From Corythoichthys intestinalis (lineage: Eukaryota > Chordata > Actinopteri > Syngnathiformes > Syngnathidae), in the NCBI RefSeq assembly GCF_030265065.1, contig NC_080401.1:23774501-23838500 (forward strand): a DNA stretch of 64,000 bases, given 5' to 3'. The notes beneath the pieces are model-generated. The model made no database searches, was not told where the DNA came from, and saw nothing but the letters and a program-made list of their open reading frames with translations. Made by a program: the position numbers and the translations under genes. Shown piece by piece: positions 1 through 12,400 of this stretch (the first letter of the stretch is position 1; every line of letters starts with the position of its first letter).

Positions 1-262
1 TCACAACTTTTGGTGTAAATATCCCATTGATATTCCCCAAATACAGGTTTTGTGCAAAATTTGGTGGATTCAGCTCATAGTCCGGTATGCTCAATAGTGC
101 GTAAATTACAGTACAAATCATGACAATTTGTCAGTACAAAAAAACATTAATTTGGACGTCAAATCAACAACCAGCATTACGCTAAAGGTAAACACACAAT
201 TAAATATTCAGTTATAGTCTCCGTGGCGAAAAAACAATTCTTAGTAATATAATTTGACAAAC

Positions 263-1154
263 CTGCTCGCCCTCAGCAGCTACTTCATGCTCTTCCCCCA
301 ATTTCACCCATACTGGCTTGGGTAAGTCACTGTCTGGAGCTAAGTTGACAGATTCTTCCCTGCATAGCTGCTGTTCACTCTCCTCATACAGCCCCAAGTA
401 ATTCTGGGCATCATCCTGGTTGTATGAAACTGACACAACAGCATCCATTTCCTCTTTGAGAGGATGGCAGCAGGGGTGCGACGTGGTGCCAATTTCTTCG
501 CAGTGCAGCAACCCTAACACATCTCTCTGGTGGCTTTCAGAAAACAACAATCCGGTGGTTTCAGTGCTGTCATCTGGCATGGCTGTTAATGAAGAACATG
601 CTTCGAGATCACTAAGTCCAGAGTGTCGATGCTCAGTTAAGCAGGTTGGTGATCTTGGGCAAAAATGATCATTTTTACCCACTAGCTGAAGTTGGCAGAG
701 CAACTTTTGGATACCGTTGTGGTCTTCATCAGCTTGTATTTGGTTGGCTGCCTCATCTTCCACCTCTGCACCATAATCATCATATGAGTTTTTCTCATGG
801 GTATCTACATCTTCCTCCACTTGCGCTTCATTGTCTGTTTTCGATTCTTTTTTGTCTATCACAAGTTCCTCCTGGGTCACTTCAGGCAACGCTATATCGT
901 CTTCCATGTGAAGCTCATCTGAGTTGACCTTTTCCGCAGAGTTGCCATCGTCTGCCAGTTCTTCCGTTGAACCTATTTCAGTGGAGGAGTCAGACTTCCA
1001 GTCTAGTGGAGGTGGCTCTATCATGCTGTAAGAGTCCAACTCCACTACCTGCGAATCGACCTCAATAGCATCAGACTCTTGATCAGGCGAGGTCAATCTA
1101 AGAGTGTCAGATGGTGCAGGAGATGATATGGCAGGGCATTGGTCCATTTTTTAC
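263..1154 (-). CDS. First coding exon of an unrecognised acidic protein
   Basis: Open reading frame of 295 codons from an ATG at 1147-1145, closing in phase 0 at a splice donor (CAG|GTTTGT, last exon base 263). A plausible acceptor (TTAACAG) lies at 1155-1161, so the exon probably starts at 1154 with seven leader bases before the ATG. The product is rich in Asp, Glu and Ser, with runs such as SDSSTEIGSTEELADD, and has no membrane segment, signal peptide or zinc motif that I can see; it looks largely disordered. The last 40 residues (PKPVWVKLGEEHEV and on) are less acidic and may lead into a folded domain encoded by later exons beyond the left edge. I do not recognise the family. The uninterrupted frame, composition unlike the flanking repeats and both splice signals argue for a real host gene. 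Confidence 0.6.
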
Positions 1155-2485
1155 CTGTTAAAAGTCCACAAATCCACAAAATCAGACAAAATTAGCGTCT
1201 AATTACACTACAATATAAATCAACACTATAAAGAATTACACTTTCGGAGAGTTATAGCCGAAAGTCGGGAATGCCTGAAATGCGTTAAGTTACATCTGCA
1301 GCTCTTTGTAAAACACTTGGACATTGAGATAAGCAGCACAAAGTACAGAAACAACATGTAAGAGGAAATTCGCGTGCTAATCTAGAGACAATATGCCAAT
1401 AAATGTCGGCTAACTATTCAAACATAACCTTACATTGGGAGCAGGCCTAACGTGTTTAAATGTTTAATATAAATGACATTAACGGGCACCGCCACACTAA
1501 AATTCTCACGTTGTTTAATTTTGGAACTTTGCTCGTGAGTTTCAACGTAGTGGCGTTAAATAAAAACGACAAGTTTAAATGAACCACAAGCTAATTAACA
1601 TAGTTTTGCGGTGAAGGGGCCGAGGGCTGCAGGTAACTTCAAAAAGTGGGGCAATGTAAAAACAACAAAACTAATATTTAATTGGAATTTGTTTGTGGTA
1701 AAATAATGAGTAAATTATTTCTGACCTGATAGTTCAAGTCTCTAGGGCACTTTCTTTGTGCTCAGACGAAGGTATCGTTTGGTGCCACGACAAATATATT
1801 GACGTGTCGGGATCATATCCAAATGGGGATTGTAGTCGTCAAACTAACATTGATACCGTGAAGGAACCTTCACAAGTTAAAGGACCGGGTTAAAATATAA
1901 ATGGAAAGAACTCAGCATGCTCCTAATCTAGAAAAAAATATGGTTTATTATTTACTCGCTGACGCTGCGCTGGAACTGAAGATGCGTTCAAGTATTTTTG
2001 TTTTAGTATCCACCCATCAGGATGCGTCGCAAGATAAATGAGAAACTTTTGTATTTTGCTAGGTTTTCGAAATTTCTCTAGTAGGAAATTGTGTTAAATA
2101 TTTAAATCCCGCGACAAGAGCACTGGTAAATAAGTATTGTACGATATCTAACACGGGAGGTAATTGTAACTGAAAAATACGAGACTAAGTGAATGCATCA
2201 TGAGCCCAATAGAATGACGTCACCCTGGTGTCTCAGTCCTACTCAGCAGAAAAAGAACACATCGATTTAAAAGGAAACGCTTTTATTACTTTTCAAGATG
2301 CATACCCAAATAAGACTACTTCAAAATTTGATTCATTGTAACAGTTCGATTTAATCGTCAAAATACACATTCTATCGATTCATTAAGCCCGTAATTGAAT
2401 ACGGAAACAAAGAAAACAGTACTATTTATACATTACAAAAACTGACATGATTACTGTCACTTTTGATCCAGAATCCATTATGACA
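1155..2485. other. Upstream region of the acidic gene; no gene seen
   Basis: AT-rich single-copy-looking DNA. It probably holds the first intron, any 5' untranslated exon and the promoter of the minus-strand acidic gene. I see no coding frame, RNA gene or clear repeat. Confidence 0.35.
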
Positions 2486-2633
2486 ATAGACCCTACCCAC
2501 GTGACGTCACAACTCCTTCCTCCTGACTGGTGCCGCCCACTTGTCCGTCAACACATCATGTTTCCCTGTTACGGCTACGTACATTCCTCCTATTTACGGC
2601 GTGTTTTTCTGCTCCTTAACATTAATAATCAAA

Positions 2634-2812
2634 ATGGTGAAGGCGTGTGTGGCTGTTGGTTGCACTAACAGAGAAGATGGAAGGAGAGACTTGAAGTTTT
2701 ACCGTATTCCGAGGGATCCAAAGTGGAGAGCGAAATGGACGGCTGCAATTCGACGTGAAAACTGGGCACCAAAAAAATCACCACAGACTAAGTAGTAGTC
2801 ATTTTATATCCG
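2634..2812 (+). pseudogene. THAP zinc-finger domain, first exon (frameshifted)
   Basis: Starts at AAAATGG (ATG 2634-2636) and encodes MVKACVAVGCTNR followed by FYRIPRDPKWRAKW and ENWAP. This is the THAP C2CH layout: Cys5, Cys10, aromatic/Pro core, Trp and the W-x-P step. After SPQTK the frame stops. In another frame the sequence continues as SSHFISG, the expected end of the domain, directly before a donor (CCG|GTAAGA) at 2812/2813. So about one frameshift is present, and the Cys expected before the SHF box reads as Ser. THAP domains bind DNA and occur in P-element- and Kolobok-group transposases and in host regulators. The position just inside an inverted repeat points to a transposon gene. 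Confidence 0.6.
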
Positions 2813-3030
2813 GTAAGATGCATTTAAGATATACTTAGAGGGTTTTGGGCTGACAAATAACCACAATTAAGATCATTGCTAGGCTAATCGCCGACAACAA
2901 GAGTGCTATCGCTAAACCATATAAACATTAAAAGCCTTAACTCCATTGACAAACGACATGAAATACATTAGACTTGACAGTGGATGTTAGCAATAACAAA
3001 AGATTTTGAATTGAAAATTTCGTAACTCAC

Positions 3031-3364
3031 CTTTCCAAGCACAAGATAGATTCCTGCCGAATTTTCGTGGACGAGGACCTGTATCACCCAACCAGCAACG
3101 AAGTATTTATAAGCCTCCAAGCTCTTGAAGTTTTTCAAATTTTCGTGAGAATAGGCTGATTTTGTGTGGACAAGATAATTGTAAATATCAGCGTAGCAGA
3201 TGTCGCAGACAGGGCGAATACAGTGGGTCGAAAAACATCGATTTGGGCATCTAATATGGATCTGGCGACTGTATAGAACGAAGCTTTTCCACATAACGTC
3301 TTTTATGCAACACATCCAGTGAGTTTACGGCATCAGAAAGCACCGGGTCTTCCATGAATTGCAT
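3031..3364 (-). pseudogene. N-terminal exon of a SWIM/YqaJ-type transposon-associated protein
   Basis: From an ATG at 3364-3362 the minus strand reads MQFMEDPVLSDAVNSLDV, then RRYVEKLRSIQSPDPY. After a frame change it continues CYADIYNYLVHTKSAYS and SLEAYKYFVAGWVIQVL, ending at a donor (GGAAAG|GTGAGT) at 3031/3030. The pattern 'RY..KL..I...DPY ... IYNYLV ... KAYKSLEAYKFFVSGWV' is one I recall from large uncharacterised fish and cnidarian proteins that carry SWIM zinc fingers and a YqaJ-like nuclease domain. That is memory, not a search. At least one stop and one frameshift are present, and the rest of the gene is missing. Confidence 0.5.
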
Positions 3365-3481
3365 TTTAAATTCCTCGATCAATTGAAACCAATGCTAATA
3401 CAGAGACAAAATGACGGACAAGTGGGCGGAACCATACAGCGAGCACGTGGTTTTATGACGTCGGTGGGTAGGGTCTATAGG

Positions 3482-4486
3482 TGGTATTGGCTGTGAAGAT
3501 TCCATTTGGATTAAAATTTACTGAAAATACCAGCACCTTTTTTCTTTATTGTTTTTATTTTCTTAAAAATAAAATCCAGTAAATTTTCAGCACATGTACA
3601 CAAATATTCTACCAATTGTATATGTAATCACATCATTTTCCAATTGAATATTTAAACACAACATGTGTCTGGACAGCTCCTACCCCCTCCCCCCTTACAG
3701 TTGATAGTTTGGATTTTTGATGAGGTCCTTTTTTCATCCTGTACAAAAAAACTTTTGTGACAAAATGTTTCAGGTCAGAAATTCTGTCCAACCAACACCC
3801 ATAGAGTACAGTTGAGCTGCAGAGGATAAAAATATTTTTTCCAGTATCAAAACAAAAGAAGGCATCACCTGGGGTTAAAAAAATGGGACAATTTATACAT
3901 TAAAAAAAAAAAAAAAAAAAAACTATAAAAGCATCAAAATCAGACGATCACATAACATGTTTATATTTCTATTAAGCATGGTCTAGAACACAGGTGTCAA
4001 ACCGATTCCAGAAAGGGCCTAGTGGGTGCTGGATTTTGTTCCAACCGATAACGCACAGAGAGTATAACCAATGAACTTCCTGCTGAAACAAGCAGCACCT
4101 GACAAAGTTTAACTGATTACACATGTAAAAGATCTAATTGGTGAAAAGGTGTTCTCTTCATTGGTTGGAAAGCAAACGTGCACCCACTAGGCCCTTTCTG
4201 GAATCGGTTTGACACCTGTGGTCTAGAAAGTACATGACAAACACAACCCTACCACCCCCACACACAACAGTTGTAAAACAGAAAACCATTCACACCGGCA
4301 TCGAGTATAAATTGAGAACCTGCCACCTGCACCGGCCAATGTGCCATTACACCATCAGTGACACATTCAGATTCATCTGCATATTTAAACTTTTAGAAAT
4401 ACTCACATTGCATAAAAATTCAATATTGCTTATATAAAAAAAAAAAAATTAAAAAGTCATCGAAGTCAGTTGCTTAATTGAAAGCT
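3482..4486 (-). other. 3' untranslated region and flank of ZNF-A
   Basis: From about 3500 to 4486 this aligns by eye with 34,960-35,589 downstream of ZNF-B. Shared blocks include the AAATAAAATCCA stretch, ACACAAATATTCT and the CACCGGCCAATGTGCCATTA block. It is therefore the duplicated 3' flank of the zinc-finger unit, with an extra small MITE in copy A. No coding frame is supported. Confidence 0.6.
3989..4220. mobile_element. 232-bp hAT-like MITE
   Basis: Long near-perfect terminal inverted repeats beginning CACAGGTGTCAAACCGATTC at both ends, flanked by an exact 8-bp duplication GTCTAGAA (3981-3988 and 4221-4228). The 8-bp duplication fits the hAT superfamily. It lies in the 3' flank of ZNF-A and is absent from the equivalent place beside ZNF-B, so it came after the duplication. 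No coding capacity. Confidence 0.85.
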
Positions 4487-5583
4487 TTATGTTCCGCTAC
4501 TGTTCTCACCAGTACATTTGTGGTTGTCAGCTTCTTTCTGACGAGTGAATCTTTTGTTACACAAACCGCAGCTCAATTTTTTACCAGTGTGTGTTCTCTG
4601 GTGTGCCTCCAAATGTGCCTTTTGAGTAAACTTTGACCCACATATTGAGCATGCAAAAGGCTTTTCTCCAGTATGTGTTCTCATATGGTTCTGTAAATGA
4701 ACAATGCATGTGAAACCTACCATACAAACTGAGCAAGAATAAGGTTTTTCTCCAGTGTGCGTTAGCATATGTACCCGCGCACCAGCCTGAGAGGAAAAGC
4801 TTTTACTGCAAACTGAACATGAAAAAGGTTTTTCTCCAGTGTGTCTTCTCATGTGTTTGCAGAGGTTGTTCTTAGTTTGAAATTTTTTTCCGCAAACTGA
4901 GCAGGCAAAAGGTAATTCTCCAGCGTGCAGTTTCATGTGTGTGATATAACTTTGCTTCAAACGGAACCTTTTACCACATTCTGGACAACAATATATTTTT
5001 TCCGTAGCGTGTACTTTTATATGCTGTGTGACTTGTGCCATTTTTGATAAATGTTTACCACACACACAGCAAGAAAATATCTCCTCTCCTGTTGGTGTTT
5101 TGTGTGTTGTCACATGTGTCAACTTGACGTGTTTTGTTAAACGACTCCTTAGTATGAAATTTTGACAGCATATAGGACAGAAAATTTTGTACTGTGCATT
5201 GGAAGTGTCAAATTTACAGTCTCTTTCACTCTTCAAAGGTCCTTCAGCTTTAACTCTCTCAGAAGAGTCTGAGATCACAATCTGATCAGGATAAGGTGTA
5301 CTCAAATCAGCTTCTATTTTTAATCCACTCCTGTCGTTTTCACCAGCTTCCGTTGTTGACCTGCTGGTTAAATGCACCGCCATGTGTTTCATTTCTCTTT
5401 CATTGCAATAAAGCTGTGGTTTCTGATGTCCAGTTAATGAGCATTTTATGTGCCCTTCATTTTGAAAGAGGCCAGACTCTTCTTTGATGTGCTGGGGCTT
5501 TGGCACTTCCTGCTTTATACTTGAGAGCCACTTCAGCTGATCACGAGGAACCTCTTTTTTCCTTGCCAGTGGCTGATGGATGT
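4487..5583 (-). CDS. C2H2 zinc-finger protein, last coding exon (ZNF-A)
   Basis: Last exon of a teleost C2H2 zinc-finger gene, probably a nuclear DNA-binding regulator. A canonical acceptor (TTTGTGGTCTCCAG) precedes 5583; the ATG-bearing frame upstream of it is intron. The exon gives about 364 residues. First comes a linker with QPLARKKEVPRDQLK and KQE/KEE runs, the layout of fish zinc fingers whose short N-terminal exon lies upstream. Then come seven C2H2 fingers, several joined by HTGEKPF/Y linkers, and a final degenerate C-C-H-C unit (CGLCNKRF ... HKC) before ENSSGT and the stop. The frame is intact. The paralogue ZNF-B has an exon of identical length 31 kb away in the same orientation. 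The N-terminal exon was not found, so it may lie beyond the TE nest or be lost. Confidence 0.85.
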
Positions 5584-6784
5584 CTGGAGACCACAAAAAA
5601 CATTTAAAAACAGACATAAGAAATTACAATATGTGTCTGTAGTATGTAACAGCAAGACCAGCACCAACACACAGCTTACAGGCTTCAGAATATGATGGAT
5701 CTCTTAGCAGGGACCAGAGGTGGGTAGTAACGCGGTACATGTACTCAGTTACATTTACTTGAGTAACTTTTCTAGAAAAATGTACTTCTAACAACAGTTT
5801 TACTAAGCCATACTTTTTACTTGAGTAAATTTGTGAAGAAACGCTACTCTTACTCCGCTATTTTGGGCTACACAAGTCACTACATTTTTCCTCTATTCTT
5901 CAAATTAGATTTTTTGCTAGCGATGCCAAGAGTAGTTCTACCAATTTCACCAATGAGACGTTGCAACGATAATGACTCCATTATACCAATCAGACGCAAG
6001 CGTGCAGTTCTATGATCACGCAAGCCGTTTCAATCATGAGTCTTTAAAGCACCGTAACAAATGAAGTATTTGACATAGAGCGCTGCCCTCAACATAGGGA
6101 TGGGAATCGAGAACTATAACCGGTTCCGTGTGTTTCAATTCCATGGAATTGTTTGGCAGTTTAACAATTCTCTTATCAATTCCAACCAGCACGGATTACG
6201 TCACCTAACTCAGTGTTTTTTAACCGGTATGCAGCGGCACACTAGTGAGAGATTGTCAGGTGTGCCGTGAGAAATTATTACTGGTGCACGAAAATTATCG
6301 GTCCGATAATAGGAATTATGACGTCATCCCGATTAGGGCAGGGCGGTAAACCGAAAATTTACCGTCGCCGAAATTCTTAACGATGACCGACGTAATTTTG
6401 ACCATGTTGGTAAATTCGGTAAATTAATAAAACAAGAAAATATAGTCTTTTCATCCCGCTTTGATTCTGTGTTGTTCGTCTATGTTCATTCCCCTTTAAG
6501 AAAGCAGTCAATGGGCTTACGTAGGGAGTCACGTGATCATCAAGAAGCCAATCAAACAAAAGCACGGTAAGCTAACGCTAGCAGCTAAGCTACAAGCAAA
6601 ACGTGATGGAGTGTGGCTTAAGGGAGGTTCACCAAACTTTCAACCGACATTTAGTAGACTCTTGGTGGCATCCAGACGGGCTTTCACCCGCTGTCCTCCC
6701 TTGTTCTCACGATTTCCGGAGATGGTGCTTTCAGTGCTTTCTACTGGTAGCCAGGCTAACGCTAGCTAGCGGCTAACGCTACAA

Positions 6785-6911
6785 ATGAACGTGATTGAAT
6801 CTGATAGCGGCTCTAACTTTGTCGAAACGGCTGAATTTAATGAGTGGATTGGGCACGGACTGCATCTAGCAATTACTATGTGGCGTTATTTTGTATCTGT
6901 CTGTGTGTGAT
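6785..6911 (+). pseudogene. hAT transposase fragment
   Basis: The plus strand reads MNVIESDSGSNFVETAEF, then NEWIGHGLHLAITMW and a stop. This resembles the segment of ZBED-type hAT transposases with a 'T/S-D-N/S-G-S-N' catalytic strand followed by 'C/GH.LHLAI'. Only about 40 residues remain. It sits inside the fourth-level hAT and is probably part of that element's lost transposase. Confidence 0.5.
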
Positions 6912-8063
6912 TCCTCTGATAGCTTTTGTGATGGTAAATCATTCAGCATAAAGTACAATCCAACGGCGAAACTTATAATGACCGAGAAATGGCCCCAGCT
7001 ATTTTTCTGTATGTGCTTATTTCTGTGTCATTATTGCTATCATACAATCTTAAGCGTTTCATTTGAAGAAGATCAATATAGCTTTAAAGTGCTTGTGACA
7101 CGAAAAAGCATGTTTATTTCATAATACACGCGGTATTTTATGCTCCTGAATGATATGGACCGCTTGGATGTGTGTGGAAGCGATCGCTATATTTATTTAG
7201 TTTTTTGAATCCCGCGCCAGGAAAATGAGTGACTTCCGGCTTCGGTCTCGCATTGAGGAGGAGGGCGCTGTGACGTGTACGGTAGAAGACGTCCTCTTCA
7301 CGCTACAGTGTACTGTTGTGTATGAGGACAAAGGATTCAGCTGATTTTGCGGATTAATACGTTTATTTTTTGCATCACGCCAGCCAAACGGCTGCAGAAA
7401 AATCATTCTGTATGCGGGAGAGGCGTATGCGCCTTTTTGGAGTTTCAAAAGGTTCCCATTCACCGTGGATATTTACTGTGGGACCATTGGACTTACAAGG
7501 AAGTGAGTAAACATCTTGTTTTGTATTATGTCAAATACGAATACAGTGATTACAAAGTAAACACTATAAAATTCCTTTAAATAAAGGACTACTTACGTTT
7601 GATCATTGATAGGCATGTAAAAAGCTATCCTCACGCGCATTAGCAGTTAGCTGTTAGCACGTTAGCTACACAACAATTCCAGCCACCCTCCTCCAGGGAA
7701 CAAACTGTAAATTGCTCTCCGCCGGGCGGTTTGCCGATCCGCAAAGAAACTCGACAACCGGGTCGTCATGTCAAATAATCCAGGCTAGTTATGTGTGATT
7801 TTCCACTTTGAAGACTTTGAAACATCCCTCGGTTCGGGTTAGCATGTCGGCTAGCTGTCACTCCTTCTGGTCTGTTTACATTCTCCGAAGCCGGGGAAGG
7901 GAAATGACATGTGTCCGATTTAGGTGTCATAAAATATCGGTGTGACAGTAAAGGTAAAGTCGACTGTTTTGACCATTATGGAGTAATTTTGCCATGTCGT
8001 CTTGAATAAATGGATTTTTATTATTTTATATTCCATTTAGCACAAGTTATTTGTCATGACCAT

Positions 8064-8545
8064 GCCATTTATTTAGCAATTGGGGAAAGTACTTGGGTAA
8101 AAAGAATATCCTGTAAAAATATTGAAGTAAAGAGACAGAAACAATGACATTTTGCCGCTCTCTTCGTCGCGTTTTCCTCATTGTGAATAGTTCCCCCTCG
8201 ACGGGCTGACTGGTCCTTCTCAAGCCATTTATATAGCTATTGGGGAAAAATACTTGGATAAAAAGAATATCCTGTAAAAATATTGAAGTAAAGAGACAGA
8301 AACAATGACATTTTGCCACTCTCTTTGTCGCGTTTTCCTCATTGTGAATAGTTCCCCCTCGACGGGCTGACTGGTCCTTCTCAAGCCATTTATATAGCTA
8401 TTGGGGAAAATACTTGGATAAAAAGAATATCCTGTAAAAATATTGGGAGTAGAGAGACTGAAACAATGACATTTTGCAGCTCTCTTCGTCTCGTTTTCCT
8501 CGTTCTGAACAATTCCCCCTCAATGGGCTGAATAGTAAAACCGAT
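8064..8545. repeat. Three tandem copies of a ~160-bp unit
   Basis: Units begin GCCATTTAT at 8064, 8224 and 8385 (periods 160 and 161 bp). Each runs through GAATATCCTGTAAAAATATTG, GACATTTTGC and GTTCCCCCTCGACGGGCTGA. The first two copies are close; the third is more diverged. It lies inside the fourth-level hAT just before the BEL/Pao insertion. Minisatellites inside hAT elements are common; no coding role is seen. Confidence 0.85.
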
Positions 8546-8907
8546 GAGCCTAGTCTACCGCTGACGTCATCCACCTGTTGGGGACGCTAAGGCCCTATAA
8601 TTGTAGGCGTGGCTAACCGGCAGATTAAAAGACTAATTTCTCGTCATCTGCGCTTTGCTAAATTGTTGTATATGGTCGAATCGTCTCAAAATATGATTCT
8701 AATTCACATAATAATGCCATTTAAGACTTTTTTTCTCGTGTCGTATGCTCTTTAATGTGTGTGTCTCTGTTTGTTTGGGGGTTCATTTGTGCGTGCATTT
8801 ATTAAAAAATGCACTGGGGGGGACCCTGAAACCATAATGTAAACACTTGTATTTAATAATTATGTCACAGCAGCCATTAACAATAAGTTGTCTTTTTGAA
8901 GTGTACT

Positions 8908-9452
8908 TGTTATGTCCTCTGGTCTTATGTTGACTACTTTTTGGGTTTAATTTCTTTCTAAGATTGTACATTGTTCATCCGTCCACAGGATGTCGCTATT
9001 CTAACTCAGAATCTTAAGTTTTTCTTTGGTATTGCTGTTTGCGCTCGGCTTCCCCTAGTGGCGACTTGCTGTAAGCAGCAGGCAGAAAGAACTTTTTATT
9101 TCAGTTGGAAAAGAGGCCTTGAGGTGTTAAGACGTTACACACCTCCTCTGCACCATACATCGTTGGGAACCCTTGACAAAACAAAATCTGTAAGTTTGTA
9201 CGTTTTAACAATGGGTTAGATGTAATTTTGGTGTGTCTATTCTGTTATTTTGTTATTGTATAGAACCTTTTATTTTGTGTATAACATTTGTGTTTTATGT
9301 ATGTTTCAGTTTTACCACACACACACACACACACGCGCACACGTTCACGCGAAGAAATAAATGAGAGGAAGGAGTTTGGGCCTCCATTTTTCTTTGTCGG
9401 TTTAGCTCGCTGCCAAAGTCGAGTAGCCATACGCTCGGCTGAGGGCAGAAGA
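8908..9452 (+). repeat. 5' LTR of BEL/Pao element
   Basis: 545 bp, beginning TGTTATGTCCTCTGG and ending GGGCAGAAGA. It contains a (CA)n tract near 9317-9334. Its partner is 15246-15790. Confidence 0.93.
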
Positions 9453-9485
9453 GTAAAAAGATTTTCAACACATCAAGCACCCAAG

Positions 9486-12400
9486 ATGTCTCAACAAGAA
9501 GTTTCACCACCTATCAGCCAAGTGGTCACCAGGTCGGAGGCCAGTCATTCTCATTCTTCACGCCGGTCCAGAACGAGTCAAGCTGCTGCACAAGCACGAG
9601 CAGACGCCGAAGCTGCCTACGCCAGAGCACGGTACGCCAAACGCCAAATCGACATGGAGGTCGAGAAGGCACGCATCGAGGCAACACTACACGCTCTGAA
9701 GACGGAAGGTGAAGCAGAAGCAGCGCTCGCCGCAGCTAAAGTTTGGGAGGCGACTTTCGAAGAAGAGGAGCGCGCCAAAGTCGACCTCAGCGAGCAAGGG
9801 GTATTTTCCAAGACACCCCCCTCCATCAGGCGTGCACAAGAGTATGTGCATGCTCACTTTGACGACCAGCGTGTGCAAGCAGATGGCACACAAACGCCAA
9901 ACACTGAGCACCTGGTTAGGCACAATGACTCTCAACAACCAGAAAATAGCCCAAAATCAGCTGGTGCTTTTCCACATGTGCGTCACATCGACATCGCTGA
10001 CGAAGAGCATCTCCAATCTCATCGTGCGAGAACGGACATCTCACACCAGCCTACACCTTCAGCAACCCCACAAAGTGAACTGTCCAATTTAGCAGCCTAT
10101 CTAGCACGGCGTGATCTGCTGACATCGGGGTTCAAGGTTTTCGACAACCGGCCAGAGTCCTACCTGTCCTGGAAGTCCATGTTCTGCAACGCGACGGAAG
10201 GCCTCAATCTCAAGCCCAGCGAAGAGCTCGACCTTCTCACCAAGTGGCTCGGCGGGGAGTCTCTTCAACATGCTCAGAGGATCAGGGCGGTCCACGTGAG
10301 TAATCCACAGGCAGGTCTCCAACGTCTGTGGCAGCGGCTAGACAAGACTTATGGCTCTCCAGAGGTAATTGAATCCTCACTCTTCCAACGGTTGCAGACT
10401 TTTCCAAGAATCTCCAACAAAGACACTCACTTACTGCAGGAGCTTGCTGATCTTCTGTTAGAGCTATCGTATGCCAAAAGTGAAAGTTATTTGCCGGGTC
10501 TTAGCTTTCTCGACACACCAAGGGGCATAAACCCGATAGTTGAAAAACTCCCATATGGACTCCAGGAGTCATGGGTTACACAAGGTACCAAATACAAAAG
10601 GGAAAACGGTGCAGTCTATCCACCTTTTTCGTATTTTGTGCGGTTCGTAAATGACTACGCTGAAATGAGAACAGACCCTAGCTTTATGTTACAGTGTTCA
10701 AACGTAATAAATCCAAGGGTTGGTAAGACATCAGTAAGACGAGACAAATACAGAGTTCCACTAGCAGTGAATAAAATAGAGATCAGTCCGGCTAAATTGA
10801 CAGCACTCGATCCAGACAAACAATGTCCTATCCACCAAAAACCTCATTCACTCGTCAAATGCAGGGGGTTTAGAATGAAAACACTAGACGAAAGAAAGAA
10901 CATTCTCAAAGAGCACGCCATTTGTTTTAAATGTTGTGCGTCCACAAATCACAGGGCTCGAGACTGTAAAGCTATTATCCAATGCTCAGAATGTGATAGC
11001 GATGCTCATGTGTCTGCCATGCATGTCGGTCCACCTCCATGGACACCTCAAGACTTTAATCCCCCAACCCAGAGTCACGGCGGGGAGTCTGAGGGCCCAA
11101 ATCCTGTGAACACAGCCAGTTGCACAGAAGTATGTGGGCAAGGCGTAAAAGGAAAATCATGCTCAAAGATCTGTTTAGTTAATGTATATCGCCGAACTTC
11201 TCCAGAAAAGAAAAAGAGGGTATATGCCATGTTGGATGATCAGAGCAATTCATCCTTAGCCAGATCTGCGTTTTTTGACATGTTTAATGTGCAAGGTACC
11301 ATATTCCCATACACCATGAGAACATGTGCAGGTTTATCAGAGACACAAGGTCGTAAAGCTGATGGCTTTGTTGTAGAAGATGTAGATGGTAAGGTCTCCA
11401 TGATGCTGCCTACAATAACAGAATGTGATCAGATTCCAGATAATAGAGACGAAATTCCCAGCCCTGAGGTAGCAGCAGCTCACCCTCATTTGCGATCAAT
11501 CGCTTCACAGATTCCTCCTCTCGACCCATCGGCAGACATTCTTCTGCTCCTGGGAAGGGACATCATTCAGGCTCATAAAGTTCGTGGTCAGGTAAATGGG
11601 CCAAACAATGCACCTCATGCCCAGCGTCTCGATTTAGGATGGGTTGTCATAGGTGATGTCTGTCTCTCTGGAGCTCATAAACCCACATTGAACTCATTTA
11701 AGACGAACGTTCTAAACAGTGGACGTCCCACGTTCCTCAGTCCTTGCGAAAACACAATCGTTATCAAAGAGAAATACACCAAAAACGATCCACTAAACAC
11801 ACAAGCGGAACTAGGACAACATATTTTCCAACAAACAACAAATGACGACAAAGTTGCACTTTCGGCAGAAGATGCGTTGTTCCTAGACATTATGCACAAC
11901 AACTTTGCTAAAGATGAGGCGAATAACTGGGTAGCTCCACTTCCATTCCGCTCACCTAGGCGGCGCCTACCTGACAATCGGGAGCAGGCCTACAATCGTT
12001 TAATGTCGCTCCGCAAAACGCTGAGAAGAAAACCTGAAATGAGAGCGCATTACGCTGAGTTTATGGAGAAAATATTCAGCAAGGGCCATGCCGAACCAGC
12101 GCCCGCACTGGCGCCAGATCAAGAGTGCTGGTATCTCCCTAGTTTTGGCGTTTACCACCCGCAAAAGCCAGAAAAAATTAGGGTAGTCTTTGATTCGAGT
12201 GCTCAACTTGACAATGTTTCTCTCAATGACGTGCTCCTCAAGGGACCAGATCTTAACAACACTCTCGTAGGAGTTCTGATGCGGTTTAGGTCCGACCCAT
12301 ACGCCGTTATGGCAGATGTGGAGCATATGTTTCACAACTTTGTAGTCCGAGAAGACCACCGTAACTACCTTCGTTTCTTGTGGTTCCAAAATCATGACCT

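Larger units (their letters stand above)
2486..3481. mobile_element. Short inverted-repeat element with convergent THAP and YqaJ-family first exons
   Basis: The ends are inverted copies of each other: ATAGACCCTACCCAC on the left (from 2486) and its complement on the right (to 3480). Further matching blocks lie inside, TGACGTCA-like and CCGCCCACTTGTCCGTC (about 2531-2549 and 3414-3430). Just inside the left end a THAP exon reads rightward. Just inside the right end an exon of the SWIM/YqaJ-type family reads leftward. Both stop at good splice donors, with only about 220 bases between those donors, so everything downstream in both genes has been lost. I read this as an internally deleted, non-autonomous DNA transposon. 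No clean target-site duplication was found, so the exact ends are uncertain. Confidence 0.55.

Noticed and set aside
5584-5617. ATG-bearing extension upstream of the ZNF-A exon (and 36687-36789 for ZNF-B)
   Set aside because: A canonical acceptor separates it from the zinc-finger exon, so it is intron read-through.
8064-8545. CRISPR-like array
   Set aside because: The units are a contiguous ~160-bp tandem repeat in a eukaryotic transposon, with no short-repeat/spacer structure.
9288-9485. Upstream in-frame ATG of the BEL/Pao frame, in the LTR
   Set aside because: It lies inside the LTR over a CA microsatellite and lacks protein character; MSQQEVSPP at 9486 is the first start outside the LTR.
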